Source: Bradyrhizobium sp.
Lineage (GTDB): Bacteria; Pseudomonadota; Alphaproteobacteria; Rhizobiales; Xanthobacteraceae
Direction: 5' to 3'
DNA: 47,698 nt
NCBI RefSeq assembly: GCF_004799405.1
Contig: NZ_SSMW01000005.1
Location: 1-47,698 of the forward strand
The notes under the pieces were generated by a model, which worked only from the letters and a program-made list of their open reading frames with translations, was not told where the DNA came from and did no database searches. The position numbers and the translations under genes were made by a program. Positions 38,702 to 46,636 of the stretch are shown here, one piece after another (within the stretch, counting starts at the first letter, position 1; every line of letters starts with the position of its first letter).

Positions 38702-39115
38702 TCAATGTTTGGCCGATGCCTCGGCGGCGGCGCGTCGCGCGGCTTCCGCGGCTTCCGGATGCCGCCGGTAATAATCGCATTCGCCGGGCCGGCTCGCGCG
38801 CTCGAGGCCTTCCTGCTTTGCGGCCTGGCGCAGGCTCTCGTCTTTGGTGTCGACGATGGTTTGATCGCCGATGAACGCGAGATAGGATTCGGAGCTTGTG
38901 AGCGGCAGGATGCCGGCCTCGCTTGCGAGCACCTTGCAGCCCACGGCGAAATACAGATCCTTGGTCCGGCGCATGAACCGGTCGCGCCTCTCCTGGTATT
39001 TCGCCTTGATTTTCGCCCGCAGGCTCTTGGCCGATGAATCGACCTGCTGTGCGGCGGCGGGCAGTGATCCCGCCAGCAGCGCGGCGATAACGAGTGCCAC
39101 GATACGAACACGCAT
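38702..39115 (-). CDS. Periplasmic hypothetical protein
   Basis: 137 residues from ATG 39115, with GGGGAG nine bases upstream. Signal peptide about 1-22 (ALAVIAALLAGSLPAAAQ style). The mature protein is helical and rich in Lys/Arg/Glu (SLRAKIKAKYQERRDRFMRRTKDLYFAVGCKVLAS) and has two Cys. It ends in an Ala/Glu-rich helix (EAAEAARRAAAEASAKH). No family recognised. It is close to the TRAP transporter genes, but a gap of 116 bases and a change of type argue against one operon. Confidence 0.7.
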   Translation of the reverse strand: MRVRIVALVIAALLAGSLPAAAQQVDSSAKSLRAKIKAKYQERRDRFMRRTKDLYFAVGCKVLASEAGILPLTSSESYLAFIGDQTIVDTKDESLRQAAKQEGLERASRPGECDYYRRHPEAAEAARRAAAEASAKH

Positions 39116-39231
39116 TTTGACGATCTCCCCGGACAGGATCCGGCAATTGTTCCTGAATCGACCGGTGAGGGCAATAAAAACCGTCCGGCGACGGAGGCGG
39201 TCATCGTCGCCGGCGTGACACGGTATCAGGC

Positions 39232-39333
39232 TTAGCGCCGCATATCCGTGGGCGTTTTTGCCCAATAGGTCGCAACGCCGATAAACCCGGCAAACGCGCA
39301 AACGTTGATGAGGAGTTCGACCCACTGCGCCAC
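39232..39333 (-). CDS. Possible small membrane protein after dctM
   Basis: A frame ending in TAA at 39232 reads AQWVELLINVCAFAGFIG then VATYWAKTPTDMRR, with one clear hydrophobic segment. The start is not clear: GTG 39333 gives 33 residues, and the frame stays open further up (GPLWHV...). It lies past the dctM stop. Low certainty. Confidence 0.35.
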   Translation of the reverse strand: MAQWVELLINVCAFAGFIGVATYWAKTPTDMRR

Positions 39334-39420
39334 GACGTGCCAAAGCGGTCCATCGGACTTTGGTTCCGGAATGGCTGGGTTGCAAATTAAGCGGCCGCCG
39401 GAACCGCGCGGGGCCGCGCC

Positions 39421-40704
39421 CTACCTGATCAATCCTGCCAGCCGCGGCAGGGTCAGGCTGATCTCGGGGATGCAGATGATCAGCAACAATCCGGCAAACA
39501 GCGCCAGCATATAAGGCACATAGGTGCGAAAGTGCTGGCCGACGTTAAGGTTGGCGAAGCGCAGCGCCATCAGCAGCCCTACGCCCATCGGCGGCAGGAA
39601 CAGCCCGATGCCGACTGCCGCGGTCTGCACGATGTTGAAATGGATGGGATCGATGCCCATGGCCTCGGCGATCGGAAATACCACGGGGATGAGCACGACC
39701 GCGGCGGGCAGGCCCTCCAGCACCATGCCGAACAGGCAACTCATGACGGCGGTTCCGATCAGGAACAGCCACGGGTGCGTTTTCAGTGGGCCAAGCAACT
39801 CGCCGAGCAATTGCGGCACTCCGCTCACGCCCATCAAATATTGATAGACCGAAGCGACCGCGAGCAGGAACACCACGGCGGCGGTGAGGATCGCGCTGTC
39901 GTAGGCGATCCCGGCCATCTCGCGCCACGAGACATTGCGGTAATAGAGCTTGGCGGCGAGGAAGGCGTAGCCTGCGACCACCGCACCTGCCTCGGTCGCG
40001 GTGATGATGCCGAGAATGAAGCCGCCGAGGATCACGAACGGCACTACCATCGGCACCGCGGCGTGCAGCGCGGCGTGGCCGAGGCGCGCAAGACTCGGCC
40101 GGGAATCCACCGGCCAATCATTCTGGCGCGCGCGGATGTAGACCACGGCCATCAGGCACAGCATGATGACGACGGCCGGAATGAAGCCAGCGACGAACAG
40201 CGCCACCGCCGAGGTGTTGGTGACCTGTGCCAGCACGATCATGAAGATCGCCGGCGGCACCAGCATGCCCATCGCGGTGCCGGCGGCGATCAGCGAGGCT
40301 GAATCGCGCGGGTCGTAGCCGGCGCGGGTCAAAGGCGGCATCAGCGCGGAGCCGAGGGCCGAGACCTCCGCCATTTTCGATCCGCAGATGTCGGAAAAGA
40401 AATACGCCACCACGATCACGGACATGCCAAGCCCACCCTTGACCCAGCCGATCAGCGCCCGCGCCAGTTCCACCAGTGCGTGGCTCATGCCGCAGCGCTC
40501 CATCAGGTTGCCGGCGAACACGAAGGCGGGGATGGCGAGCAGCACCCAGCTTTGCGATCCCGACACCAGCGCCGAGGCAAGCTGTTGCATCGGGTAGCCG
40601 CCGATCCACAGTCCGGCGACACCGGCGACGCCAAGTGCGAACACGATCGGCATCGAGAGCAGGATCAGTACCGCGAAGACGATGGCGACGACCGCAAGCA
40701 GCAT
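39421..40704 (-). CDS. dctM: TRAP transporter large permease
   Basis: 427 residues, about twelve helices. DctM family marks: 'FALGVAGVAGLWIGGYP', 'VLLAIPAFVFAGNLMERCGMSHALVELA', 'YFFSDICGSKMAEVSALGSALMPPLTRAGYDPRDSASLIAAGTAMGMLVPPAI' and the late 'MGVGLLMALRFA'. It is the Na+/H+-driven channel part of a tripartite uptake system for organic acids. It starts 12 bases after dctQ. The substrate is unknown. Confidence 0.95.
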   Translation of the reverse strand: MLLAVVAIVFAVLILLSMPIVFALGVAGVAGLWIGGYPMQQLASALVSGSQSWVLLAIPAFVFAGNLMERCGMSHALVELARALIGWVKGGLGMSVIVVAYFFSDICGSKMAEVSALGSALMPPLTRAGYDPRDSASLIAAGTAMGMLVPPAIFMIVLAQVTNTSAVALFVAGFIPAVVIMLCLMAVVYIRARQNDWPVDSRPSLARLGHAALHAAVPMVVPFVILGGFILGIITATEAGAVVAGYAFLAAKLYYRNVSWREMAGIAYDSAILTAAVVFLLAVASVYQYLMGVSGVPQLLGELLGPLKTHPWLFLIGTAVMSCLFGMVLEGLPAAVVLIPVVFPIAEAMGIDPIHFNIVQTAAVGIGLFLPPMGVGLLMALRFANLNVGQHFRTYVPYMLALFAGLLLIICIPEISLTLPRLAGLIR

Positions 40705-40716
40705 GAACGGATCGCC

Positions 40717-41214
40717 TCAGTGCCGGGGCGCATTTGGCGGAAGCGGGGAGATCATCATCGCGAAACCATAGATCGCAATCAGGATGCCGCCGGCCACCGA
40801 GGACGCATAGAGCCAGGCGAGGTTGATTTGCAGGCCGGGCGTCGTGAGCGTGCGGTTGAGCAGGCAGAGCTTGAAGCCATAATACGCGACCAGCAGGCCG
40901 AAGCCGGTGATCAGCGCGTGATTGAAGCGGTGGATCCGGAGCTGTGCCGTCTGCGGCAGCCGATGCGCGAAAACGGCGAGCGAAAAATGCGTGCGCGACT
41001 GGATGCCGATCGCAGCCCCGATCAGCGTCAGCCACGCCAGCGAGAGCTCGCCGACTTCCTCGACCCAGGTGAACGGCACCGGGTCGACGTCGAGCCTGTC
41101 GGTGATGGCGCCGACGAAATAGCGCAGGATCACCCCGACCAGGAGGTTGACGATGGCAAGGACGATCAGCGCCGTGACCGTGATTTTCGGGACGGCTGAG
41201 AGGATACGCAGCAT
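40717..41214 (-). CDS. dctQ: TRAP transporter small permease
   Basis: 165 residues from ATG 41214; the longer open frame upstream runs into the hairpin. Four helices in the DctQ layout: 'ITVTALIVLAIVNLLVGVILRYF', then the conserved 'PFTWVEEVGELSLAWLTLIGAAIGIQSRTHFSL' (W-x-E-E), then two more. It pairs with DctM and receives the binding protein DctP. It is separated from dctP by a hairpin. Confidence 0.93.
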   Translation of the reverse strand: MLRILSAVPKITVTALIVLAIVNLLVGVILRYFVGAITDRLDVDPVPFTWVEEVGELSLAWLTLIGAAIGIQSRTHFSLAVFAHRLPQTAQLRIHRFNHALITGFGLLVAYYGFKLCLLNRTLTTPGLQINLAWLYASSVAGGILIAIYGFAMMISPLPPNAPRH

Positions 41215-41250
41215 GCGCGAGGCAATCCCGGCGACAGCGTGAAGGGCGAA

Positions 41251-41274
41251 GGGCCGGGGATGTGACCCCGGCCC
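41251..41274 (-). terminator. Intercistronic hairpin between dctP and dctQ
   Basis: GGGCCGGGG (41251-41259) pairs with CCCCGGCCC (41266-41274) around a 6-base loop, 10 bases after the dctP stop. On the minus strand TTC follows but no long T-run. It fits a partial terminator or mRNA-stabilising hairpin that lets the binding protein be made in excess over the permeases. Confidence 0.7.
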
Positions 41275-41284
41275 GTTGTCGGCT

Positions 41285-42310
41285 CTAGGCCTTGAAGCCT
41301 TCGATCTCATCCCACAGGGCGCCGTACTGGGCCTTGTAGGCCGGCCATATCTTCTGCTGCGCCACTTGACGGAATTCGTCGACCTTGGCTTCCACCACGG
41401 TCATGCCGAGCGGCTCCAGTTCCGACTTGGCCTTGGCGAAATTGTCGACCGACTCGGTCGCCTCGCGGATCTTTTCCTGGGCGGCGCGCGACAGGTCCAA
41501 GATCAGCTTCTGCTGGTCGGGCGTCAGCCCGTTCCAGACCTCGAGGTTGATCACCGCGTTGGTCGGGCCGTAATTGTGATAGGTCATCGAGGCGTATTTC
41601 GACACCTCGTAGATCTTCAGCGCCTTCATGTTGACAATCGGCAGGTCGCCGCCGTCGATCACGCCCTGCTTGGCGGCGGTGACAACCTCGCCATACGCCA
41701 TCGGCACCGCGTTGCCGCCGAGTCCGTTGATGGTGTCGCCGAAGATCTTGGCCTGCTGCACCCGGATTTTCATGCCGCGCAGGTCTTTCGGCTCGACGAT
41801 CGGCTTCTTGCCGGTCCAGAAATGGCGGAAGCCGTAGTCGAAGTAGCACATCACCTTGAGCTTGTAGTTGTCCTGGATCTGCTGGCTGATCTTGTCGCCG
41901 ATCCGCCCGTTGAGCATGGCGTAGGCGGAGGCGTAATCCTTCACCAGATAAGGCACCAGCAACGCGCCCATTTCCGGAAACACGGTGGCGGCCGCACCCG
42001 CCGGGCTGCCCATCGCGACGCTGCCGGACTTGACCGCGTTCATGATCTCGAGCTCCTGCGGGATCAGGGTCTTGCCGAAGAACTGCATGTCGAGCGCGCC
42101 TTTGGATTGCGCGTTGACCTCCTTCGCCATCCAGTCGAACGCGACCGCCGCCGATTCAGGGACGGCGTTGATATGCGCGAAGACGAGCTTTTTCGGCTGG
42201 GTTTGCGCCAAGGCCGGCGCGCGGCCGGTGGCGAGAATGCCGGCCATGCCGGCGCCCGCGTGCAGAAGCGTGCGGCGATTGAGCGAGACGCGGCTCGCGT
42301 GAGCTGGCAT
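41285..42310 (-). CDS. dctP: TRAP transporter substrate-binding protein
   Basis: 341 residues from ATG 42310, with GGAGG nine bases upstream. The N-terminus carries a Tat-type signal (NRRTLLHAGAGMAGIL ... APALAQ). The periplasmic domain shows 'VVTAAKQGVIDGGDLPIVNMKALKIYEVSKY' and the conserved Arg of 'GMKIRVQQAKIF' that holds the carboxylate. It captures an organic acid for the DctQM channel. As first gene of the set it is followed by a hairpin. The specific substrate cannot be told. Confidence 0.94.
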   Translation of the reverse strand: MPAHASRVSLNRRTLLHAGAGMAGILATGRAPALAQTQPKKLVFAHINAVPESAAVAFDWMAKEVNAQSKGALDMQFFGKTLIPQELEIMNAVKSGSVAMGSPAGAAATVFPEMGALLVPYLVKDYASAYAMLNGRIGDKISQQIQDNYKLKVMCYFDYGFRHFWTGKKPIVEPKDLRGMKIRVQQAKIFGDTINGLGGNAVPMAYGEVVTAAKQGVIDGGDLPIVNMKALKIYEVSKYASMTYHNYGPTNAVINLEVWNGLTPDQQKLILDLSRAAQEKIREATESVDNFAKAKSELEPLGMTVVEAKVDEFRQVAQQKIWPAYKAQYGALWDEIEGFKA

Positions 42311-42524
42311 GGGCGATCCTCCAATACTGGTTATTTTGTGGGTCCTTCGGGCAGGGCAGACCGGTCGCCAGCTTACAGCATAGCGGGTTCGTTGCCAGTG
42401 GGGATGCGGACCCTTTGTCGGTTGGTCCAGTAAGCATCTCCTAACCACCACCATCGGCTGCTTGAAACCAAATACCGCCTATTGAAGTTATTCCGCCACA
42501 ATGGTGTTCCGCGAGGCAGCTTCG

Positions 42525-42848
42525 ATGCTGGTAAATGGAAAATATGCGGCCTGGTTCAGAACTCCTTTGGGCGAGGGCACGGGCACCATTATCCTGCGGG
42601 ATGGCAATGTTTCCGGCACAGACACCGTCATGGCCTACAGCGGCTCCTACCGGCAGGATGGCGACGACTTCAGCGCCGAGATTGCGGTCACGCGGCACTC
42701 CGCGGGGCAATTGTCGGTGTTCGGGATTGATGACGTCGATATCGCGCTTACCGGAAAATCTACCGGTTTGACGGCGTCGTGTCGCGGCAGGTCGAAACAG
42801 CCGCCGGGCATGGCGTTCGATGCGACCATCATTCGGATGGCCGACTGA
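42525..42848 (+). CDS. GrlR-like regulatory protein
   Basis: 107 residues from ATG 42525, with GAGG eight bases upstream. 'GKYAAWFRTPLGEGTGTIILRDGNVSGTDTVMAYSGSYRQDGDDFSAEIAV' is the beta-barrel signature of the GrlR (negative regulator) family, first known as a repressor partner in enteropathogens. The second half 'LSVFGIDDVDIALTGKSTG ... AFDATIIRM' completes the barrel. There is no signal peptide, so it is cytosolic. Lone GrlR relatives are frequent in Bradyrhizobium with no assigned target. The 214 bases before it hold no gene. Confidence 0.8.
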   Translation: MLVNGKYAAWFRTPLGEGTGTIILRDGNVSGTDTVMAYSGSYRQDGDDFSAEIAVTRHSAGQLSVFGIDDVDIALTGKSTGLTASCRGRSKQPPGMAFDATIIRMAD

Positions 42849-42967
42849 GATAATATGAAACCATGCCCCAGAGCCGTTTCCATCTCGATGGAATCCAGAC
42901 GGGGCCAGATTGTTGTTTTGACGTGTTTTCTTTACGCGAACCGGTATCCCCTTCGCTCGCAAACGCT

Positions 42968-43228
42968 CTAGTAGCCGTCAGGCAGTAGCCGCAGCTTCGG
43001 TTTGACCGGGCTCGGGGCGGGCTGTTCTTCGGCGGGCTGTTTTCGGGATTTGCGCAGTTCGGCTTCCGCAAGATGACGCCGCAACTCGGTACTGCATAGC
43101 GTTATCCGGTTGCGCGCTTCGCGACGCTCGAAAGGCGTCAGCGAGGCGTTTGCAAGCTCTATCCATGCTATCCTGAGCAATTCCCTCAGGTTGCTGATAT
43201 CGCGATCGAGAAGTTCGGGCTCCGCCAT
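42968..43228 (-). CDS. Hypothetical cytosolic protein
   Basis: 86 residues from ATG 43228 (the frame upstream is open but unlikely). It is mostly helical: 'LLDRDISNLRELLRIAWIELANASLTPFERREARNRITLCSTELRRHLAEAELRKS', followed by a Pro/Lys tail. There is no signal. The core reads like a small helix-turn-helix or antiparallel coil; I do not recognise a family. Confidence 0.65.
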   Translation of the reverse strand: MAEPELLDRDISNLRELLRIAWIELANASLTPFERREARNRITLCSTELRRHLAEAELRKSRKQPAEEQPAPSPVKPKLRLLPDGY

Positions 43229-43349
43229 CCCCAGCCGGCCTTCGAAATAGACGAGGCAACGCTGTGAAAATAATTCTGATTCCTTACCGGGGCACAATGG
43301 GCTCGCGGTGCAACCGCCTTGGGGCAGCCATCGATCGGTCGCAAGTGCT

Positions 43350-43637
43350 CTAATTGGCGGTGCCGACGGCCTTCGGTGGTTTTGCCGAAGTGGACTTGGC
43401 CGCTGCTTTCGGCGCTTCCGTGGCGCGCGCATTGCCCCAGGGGTCGACCGGGGGCTGATCGGGAATGCTGCGCAGGGAGTTCTTGTAGGCGCGTTCGGCC
43501 GCCCGATCCGCCTCGATCTGTTGCCGCGACTTGGGAGCTGCAGCCGGCGGGCCGGGGGTCTGACCTTTGACCAGGCCTTGGGCGCAGGCCGATCCGGCCA
43601 GCAGCGCGATCATCGCCGCAACAAGGAAAGCCTTCAT
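43350..43637 (-). CDS. Small secreted Ala/Pro-rich protein
   Basis: 95 residues with a signal peptide (about 1-19, GSACAQ; the Cys could be a lipid anchor). The mature part is low complexity: 'GPPAAAPKSRQQIEADRAAERAYKNSLRSIPDQPPVDPWGNARA'. The pattern 'AERAYKNSLRSIPDQ..DPWG' recurs in Rhizobiales secreted proteins of unknown role. GGAGG lies seven bases before the start. Confidence 0.75.
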   Translation of the reverse strand: MKAFLVAAMIALLAGSACAQGLVKGQTPGPPAAAPKSRQQIEADRAAERAYKNSLRSIPDQPPVDPWGNARATEAPKAAAKSTSAKPPKAVGTAN

Positions 43638-43764
43638 GCCTATGCCTCCCTCGGGGGATCCGGTCGCACTACGCTACCGATATTTACTCCCGCAGTTGGC
43701 AAAAGGCGAGATGCCGATGGCGCGGATTTCCGATTGCGCGGGATCGCCGGCCTGTTTGTGTCGT

Positions 43765-44076
43765 CTACCAATAGATGCCGTGACGATGAAGCTGGTAGAT
43801 CACGCGCGCTTCCATCGACAGGTGCTTCCTTCGCGGCTCGGCAACATTGTCAGGCTTGTCTGCAACCGCCGGCGCTTTGGTCTGCCCTTGAGGTACTGCC
43901 AGTTTCGGCCGTTCGACCGCGGGCGGCGGGAGTTCCGCCTTTTGCTCCGTTTTGGGTTGCCCGGCCGCCGGCTGCCCGGTCTCGCTCGACGCCAGGCTGA
44001 GGCTTCGCGATGGGCCGGCAACGCTGGCGGTGGCGGACGCCACGGTGATCGCAGCAATCAGGATGATTTTCCGCAT
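43765..44076 (-). CDS. Small secreted Pro-rich protein
   Basis: 103 residues with a signal peptide (about 1-20, ASVAGP). A disordered Pro/Lys/Glu segment is followed by a compact tail 'EPRRKHLSMEARVIYQLHRHGIYW' rich in His and aromatics. AGGGG stands seven bases before the ATG. It is one of several tiny exported proteins in this region; no family recognised. It is 127 bases upstream, on the same strand, of the gene at 43350-43637. Confidence 0.7.
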   Translation of the reverse strand: MRKIILIAAITVASATASVAGPSRSLSLASSETGQPAAGQPKTEQKAELPPPAVERPKLAVPQGQTKAPAVADKPDNVAEPRRKHLSMEARVIYQLHRHGIYW

Positions 44077-44291
44077 GTTGATCCCCTTGGTTCACCGAAA
44101 CCGGTTCCCGTCCGACCCCATCAGCCAGCCGTCGATAGATTCCACCGGCTCCTTCGCATGTCGCTCAGATGTTTCCTGCAAGACTGGTGGTAAAACAAAT
44201 CAATGATGAGTGCCCACATGACCGAACCTCGTTGTTTGATCGGAGGCCATGTTGGCCGATGACGGTTTCCGAACGTCTTCGCACATGCGCA

Positions 44292-44325
44292 AAAATGGTT
44301 TCGCCAGCCATCAAAATGGTTTCGC
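44292..44325. repeat. Direct repeat AAAATGGTTTCGC with 21-bp period
   Basis: AAAATGGTTTCGC occurs at 44292-44304 and again at 44313-44325, 21 bases apart, two helical turns. AAAATGGTTTCG also occurs near 25390. It lies in the gene-free stretch 44077-44502, about 216 bases before the start of the gene ending at 43765, and could be a tandem operator. The rest of that stretch shows no supported feature. Confidence 0.45.
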
Positions 44326-44502
44326 GGAGCCCCGGCCCATGAAACAGCTTCACGGAATCGCGATCACGGCGCCAAGGAGTTCCGGCCAGGTGTCGATTCC
44401 TGAAGACAGGAATTAACAGGCGGATGCTCACGGTCCCGATCTAGGCTGCCGGAAGCTCGGCGTCGTTCAGGCTTGCTGCTCGCCGCTGACGCGCCGGATC
44501 GG

Positions 44503-44667
44503 CTAGGGGCCGAAGCGATGATCGACGATGAGGTTGTGCAAAACGTCTGCGTAGCTCAGGTGATAAACAAGATGGGCCCTGTGGATTGGGATGGCCACCA
44601 GGGACAGCAAGAGCAGGACAAATCCGATCAGGAAAATTCTGGATTTCAACGTCATCGGCCCCGCCAT
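44503..44667 (-). CDS. 54-residue membrane protein
   Basis: A frame from ATG 44667 to TAG 44503, with AAGGA five bases before the start. Sequence MAGPMTLKSRIFLIGF, then a run of Leu/Val forming one membrane helix (about residues 11-28), then IPIHRAHLVYHLSYADVLHN with three His. Of the two in-frame ATGs I take the upstream one for its ribosome site. It is unrecognised, but the hydrophobic helix and the start argue for a real gene. Confidence 0.6.
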   Translation of the reverse strand: MAGPMTLKSRIFLIGFVLLLLSLVAIPIHRAHLVYHLSYADVLHNLIVDHRFGP

Positions 44668-44799
44668 GGAATCCTTACCGTCGCCAACCTAGAAATCGCG
44701 GGGCCTTTTCAGAACCTCCCATTTCAGACTTGCTGCGGATTGCGGCGGACTGTTGCAAAAATGCTTCGGAAGCTGGCTTTGGCTGGTTACAAGGCCGCC

Positions 44800-44967
44800 T
44801 CACTTTATCGAGGATGCCGGTTGTTGGTGTTGGCGGAGGGTTCGTAAATTCTCCCTGACCTCATCGTCCTCCAGCGCATCCTGAACGCGGCGTTCGTCGG
44901 TGACGAATGAAGCTTGGGTATTCTCGATCATGCCATCCTTGGCGACGGTATTTTTTGGGTTAGTCAT
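44800..44967 (-). CDS. Small hypothetical protein
   Basis: 55 residues from ATG 44967, with GGAG seven bases upstream. Sequence MTNPKNTVAKDGMIENTQAS, then FVTDERRVQDALEDDEVREN and LRTLRQHQQPASSIK: acidic, helical, no signal. No family recognised. It lies in a field of similarly short genes. Confidence 0.6.
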   Translation of the reverse strand: MTNPKNTVAKDGMIENTQASFVTDERRVQDALEDDEVRENLRTLRQHQQPASSIK

Positions 44968-45163
44968 GCACCTTCTCCAAGCCATCGCTGAACCACGCCA
45001 GATTGCGCGGCAACTCAGGAAGTGTGCCTCGTTATGCTTCCGACACTTTGAGTGAGATCAACTTTATTCCGGAAAATCGGGCGCGGGCTCCGGTCCGTGT
45101 CTCACGCGCAATCGTGAATTGCGAGGTTCGGAACCCATATCGCCGGGGCGCCGGTCAAGGATC

Positions 45164-45346
45164 TCAGGCGATCCGGCGGTATCCGTAAATCCAGGCCGCA
45201 ATATAGGTTCCGAGCACCCCAAGGACGAACCCGGCGGAAAACACATTTATGTTGTGCAGGCGGGGCGTTCCCGCTTTCCACGCTATGCCGTTGAGCACGG
45301 CGAGAACGATAACGACGCCGATTCCGTAACCGGTGAGTGTGCGCAT
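45164..45346 (-). CDS. Small two-helix membrane protein
   Basis: 60 residues from ATG 45346. Two membrane segments (about 7-23 and 38-55: GIGVVIVLAVLNGIAW and VLGVLGTYIAAWIYG) with a short loop KAGTPRLHNINVF. It ends in YRRIA. GGGA precedes the start. Family unknown, though such pairs are frequent in this genus. The 196 bases before it downstream of 44967 hold nothing. Confidence 0.7.
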   Translation of the reverse strand: MRTLTGYGIGVVIVLAVLNGIAWKAGTPRLHNINVFSAGFVLGVLGTYIAAWIYGYRRIA

Positions 45347-45549
45347 GTGACAATCCCACTTTCTTGTCGCCCCGCACGGTTCGATCATAGCTGGCCGGGT
45401 CACGGGTGCCAGAGGGTCAACCATGCGTTGGCGAAGGTTTGTTTCAGGCCGGCTTCAGGTCCGCGCCTCCTATTTGTGCATTTGTCTCCGGAACGAATTT
45501 CGATCTCCCGCGTGAAGTAGTTGGGCAGGCAAGGGAGGAGAACAATCCC

Positions 45550-45669
45550 ATGGTCGGCAAGCTAACCAAGTTGCAGTCGCAGGATGTCATGGGGGGCTTT
45601 TATCTCGGTGTCGCCGTTGTCGGCGTCGAAGCTCTGGTCGCGATGGGTTTGGTTATCGCGTTTATGTAG
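45550..45669 (+). CDS. 39-residue membrane peptide
   Basis: A frame from ATG 45550, with GGGAGGAG upstream, to TAG 45669. One hydrophobic segment (GFYLGVAVVGVEALVAMGLV) follows a polar start MVGKLTKLQSQDVM. The strong ribosome site and helical segment support it. Function unknown. Confidence 0.65.
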   Translation: MVGKLTKLQSQDVMGGFYLGVAVVGVEALVAMGLVIAFM

Positions 45670-45693
45670 CGCCGGCTCGACCTGCGCAGTGTG

Positions 45694-45939
45694 CTATCGT
45701 TCGCGTTCAGGCTGGCGAGCCTTCGGTGGCACGAAGATGGCGCCGGCGTCGGGATGATCCTCGTCGGCGAACGCTCCCTGCCGGGAGCCGTCGCCTGGCA
45801 TTCGTCCATCAAACAGGAACGGCCGTAATCCATTCCCGCTTGCAACGGCCGGCGTTTGCGATTGCTCAGGCTTGGTATCTTGCGCGTTGGTCGTGGTCGC
45901 GGCCAGTGCCAGCACAAACGCGATCACTAGTCTCGACAT
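45694..45939 (-). CDS. Small secreted protein
   Basis: 81 residues from ATG 45939, with AGGAGGAG nine bases upstream. Signal peptide about 1-20 (MSRLVIAFVLALAATTTNAQ). The mature part is short and disordered: 'SQTPAVASGNGLRPFLFDGRMPGDGSRQGAFADEDHPDAGAIFVPP'. No family recognised. It is divergent from the cytochrome-like gene at 46145. Confidence 0.65.
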   Translation of the reverse strand: MSRLVIAFVLALAATTTNAQDTKPEQSQTPAVASGNGLRPFLFDGRMPGDGSRQGAFADEDHPDAGAIFVPPKARQPERER

Positions 45940-46041
45940 GACGGGCTCCTCCTCTCGCGCACCAGCCAACCGTCGGGGCGAAAACGGGCGTCAGGATGGC
46001 GGCCATCTGGCCTGCCGACGCGGGCGCCGATCGGCCGGCCG

Positions 46042-46069
46042 CAAGACACCGTACACAAGACACCGTACA
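46042..46069. repeat. Perfect 14-bp tandem duplication
   Basis: CAAGACACCGTACA occurs twice without a gap (46042-46055, 46056-46069), in the short gap between two divergent genes. A third, shorter hairpin copy follows at 46073. It is a recent slippage event or part of an operator. Confidence 0.7.
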
Positions 46070-46072
46070 AAT

Positions 46073-46094
46073 CCCCGGACTCACCAGCGGGGCC
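46073..46094. repeat. Small hairpin repeat, first copy
   Basis: CCCC-GGACTCACCAG-CGGGG: arms CCCC/GGGG around ACTCACCAG. The ACTCACCAGCGGG core returns at 46590 and 47676, so this is the first of three dispersed copies. Confidence 0.6.
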
Positions 46095-46144
46095 GAACCC
46101 GCGCCGGCCATATACCGGGCGTAATTCAGCAATACGGGAACGGC

Positions 46145-46528
46145 ATGCGCCTGGCATTGGAACGAACGCCGCTGCGACGTCGTCTGCTCATCGCCGGCGC
46201 CTGCGCCGTGCTGACCGGCGCCGCTGCCAACGCTCAAGATCTTGATCAGGGCAAATCGGCAGCGAAGCTGTTCGCTGATACTTGCGTGGCATGTCATCGC
46301 AGCGCAGGCGGTCTTGCCAAGGGTCGTTTCCGTCTCACGCTTTTTATGTTCTTGAGGGACCACTACGCCACCAGTTCGGGCTCGGCCTGGGAACTGGCAT
46401 CCTACCTGGATTCCGTGGAGGGCGCGCCCCACGGCCGATCACGAACGAGGGCGGGGAAATCGTCACTGGCCGCGACCAGCGTTTTAGGCTCTCCGCCGCG
46501 TCCGCCGAGGCCGGTGCCGGAACACTGA
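46145..46528 (+). CDS. Short c-type cytochrome
   Basis: 127 residues from ATG 46145. A signal peptide (about 1-30: RRRLLIAGACAVLTGAAANAQ) is followed by a single haem-binding motif CVACH in 'KLFADTCVACHRSAGGLAKGRF'. After it come 'LFMFLRDHYATSSGSAWELASYLDSVEG' and a basic Pro/Arg tail. The Met ligand is not certain (MFLRDH is a candidate). It resembles a family of small Bradyrhizobium cytochromes with the 'LREHYTAS...A.YL' pattern. It is exported and would carry electrons in the periplasm. Confidence 0.75.
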   Translation: MRLALERTPLRRRLLIAGACAVLTGAAANAQDLDQGKSAAKLFADTCVACHRSAGGLAKGRFRLTLFMFLRDHYATSSGSAWELASYLDSVEGAPHGRSRTRAGKSSLAATSVLGSPPRPPRPVPEH

Positions 46529-46589
46529 AAGACCCGGCAGCCGTTTAATCCCGATCGTCAGTCCACACCCACATCGGATAAAATCCCGC

Positions 46590-46612
46590 ACTCACCAGCG
46601 GGCTTCCTAGAG
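46590..46612. repeat. Dispersed 23-bp repeat, left copy
   Basis: ACTCACCAGCGGGC followed by TTCCTAGAG; the identical 23 bases recur at 47676-47698. The two copies bracket the broken gene pair at 46637-47469. Confidence 0.85.
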
Positions 46613-46636
46613 TCGTGGAGGGGCCATTTGGGCAGC

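Noticed and set aside
44165..44431. A minus-strand frame of 88 residues
   Set aside because: No ribosome site, no signal or helix pattern, and it covers the direct-repeat region; it looks like chance.
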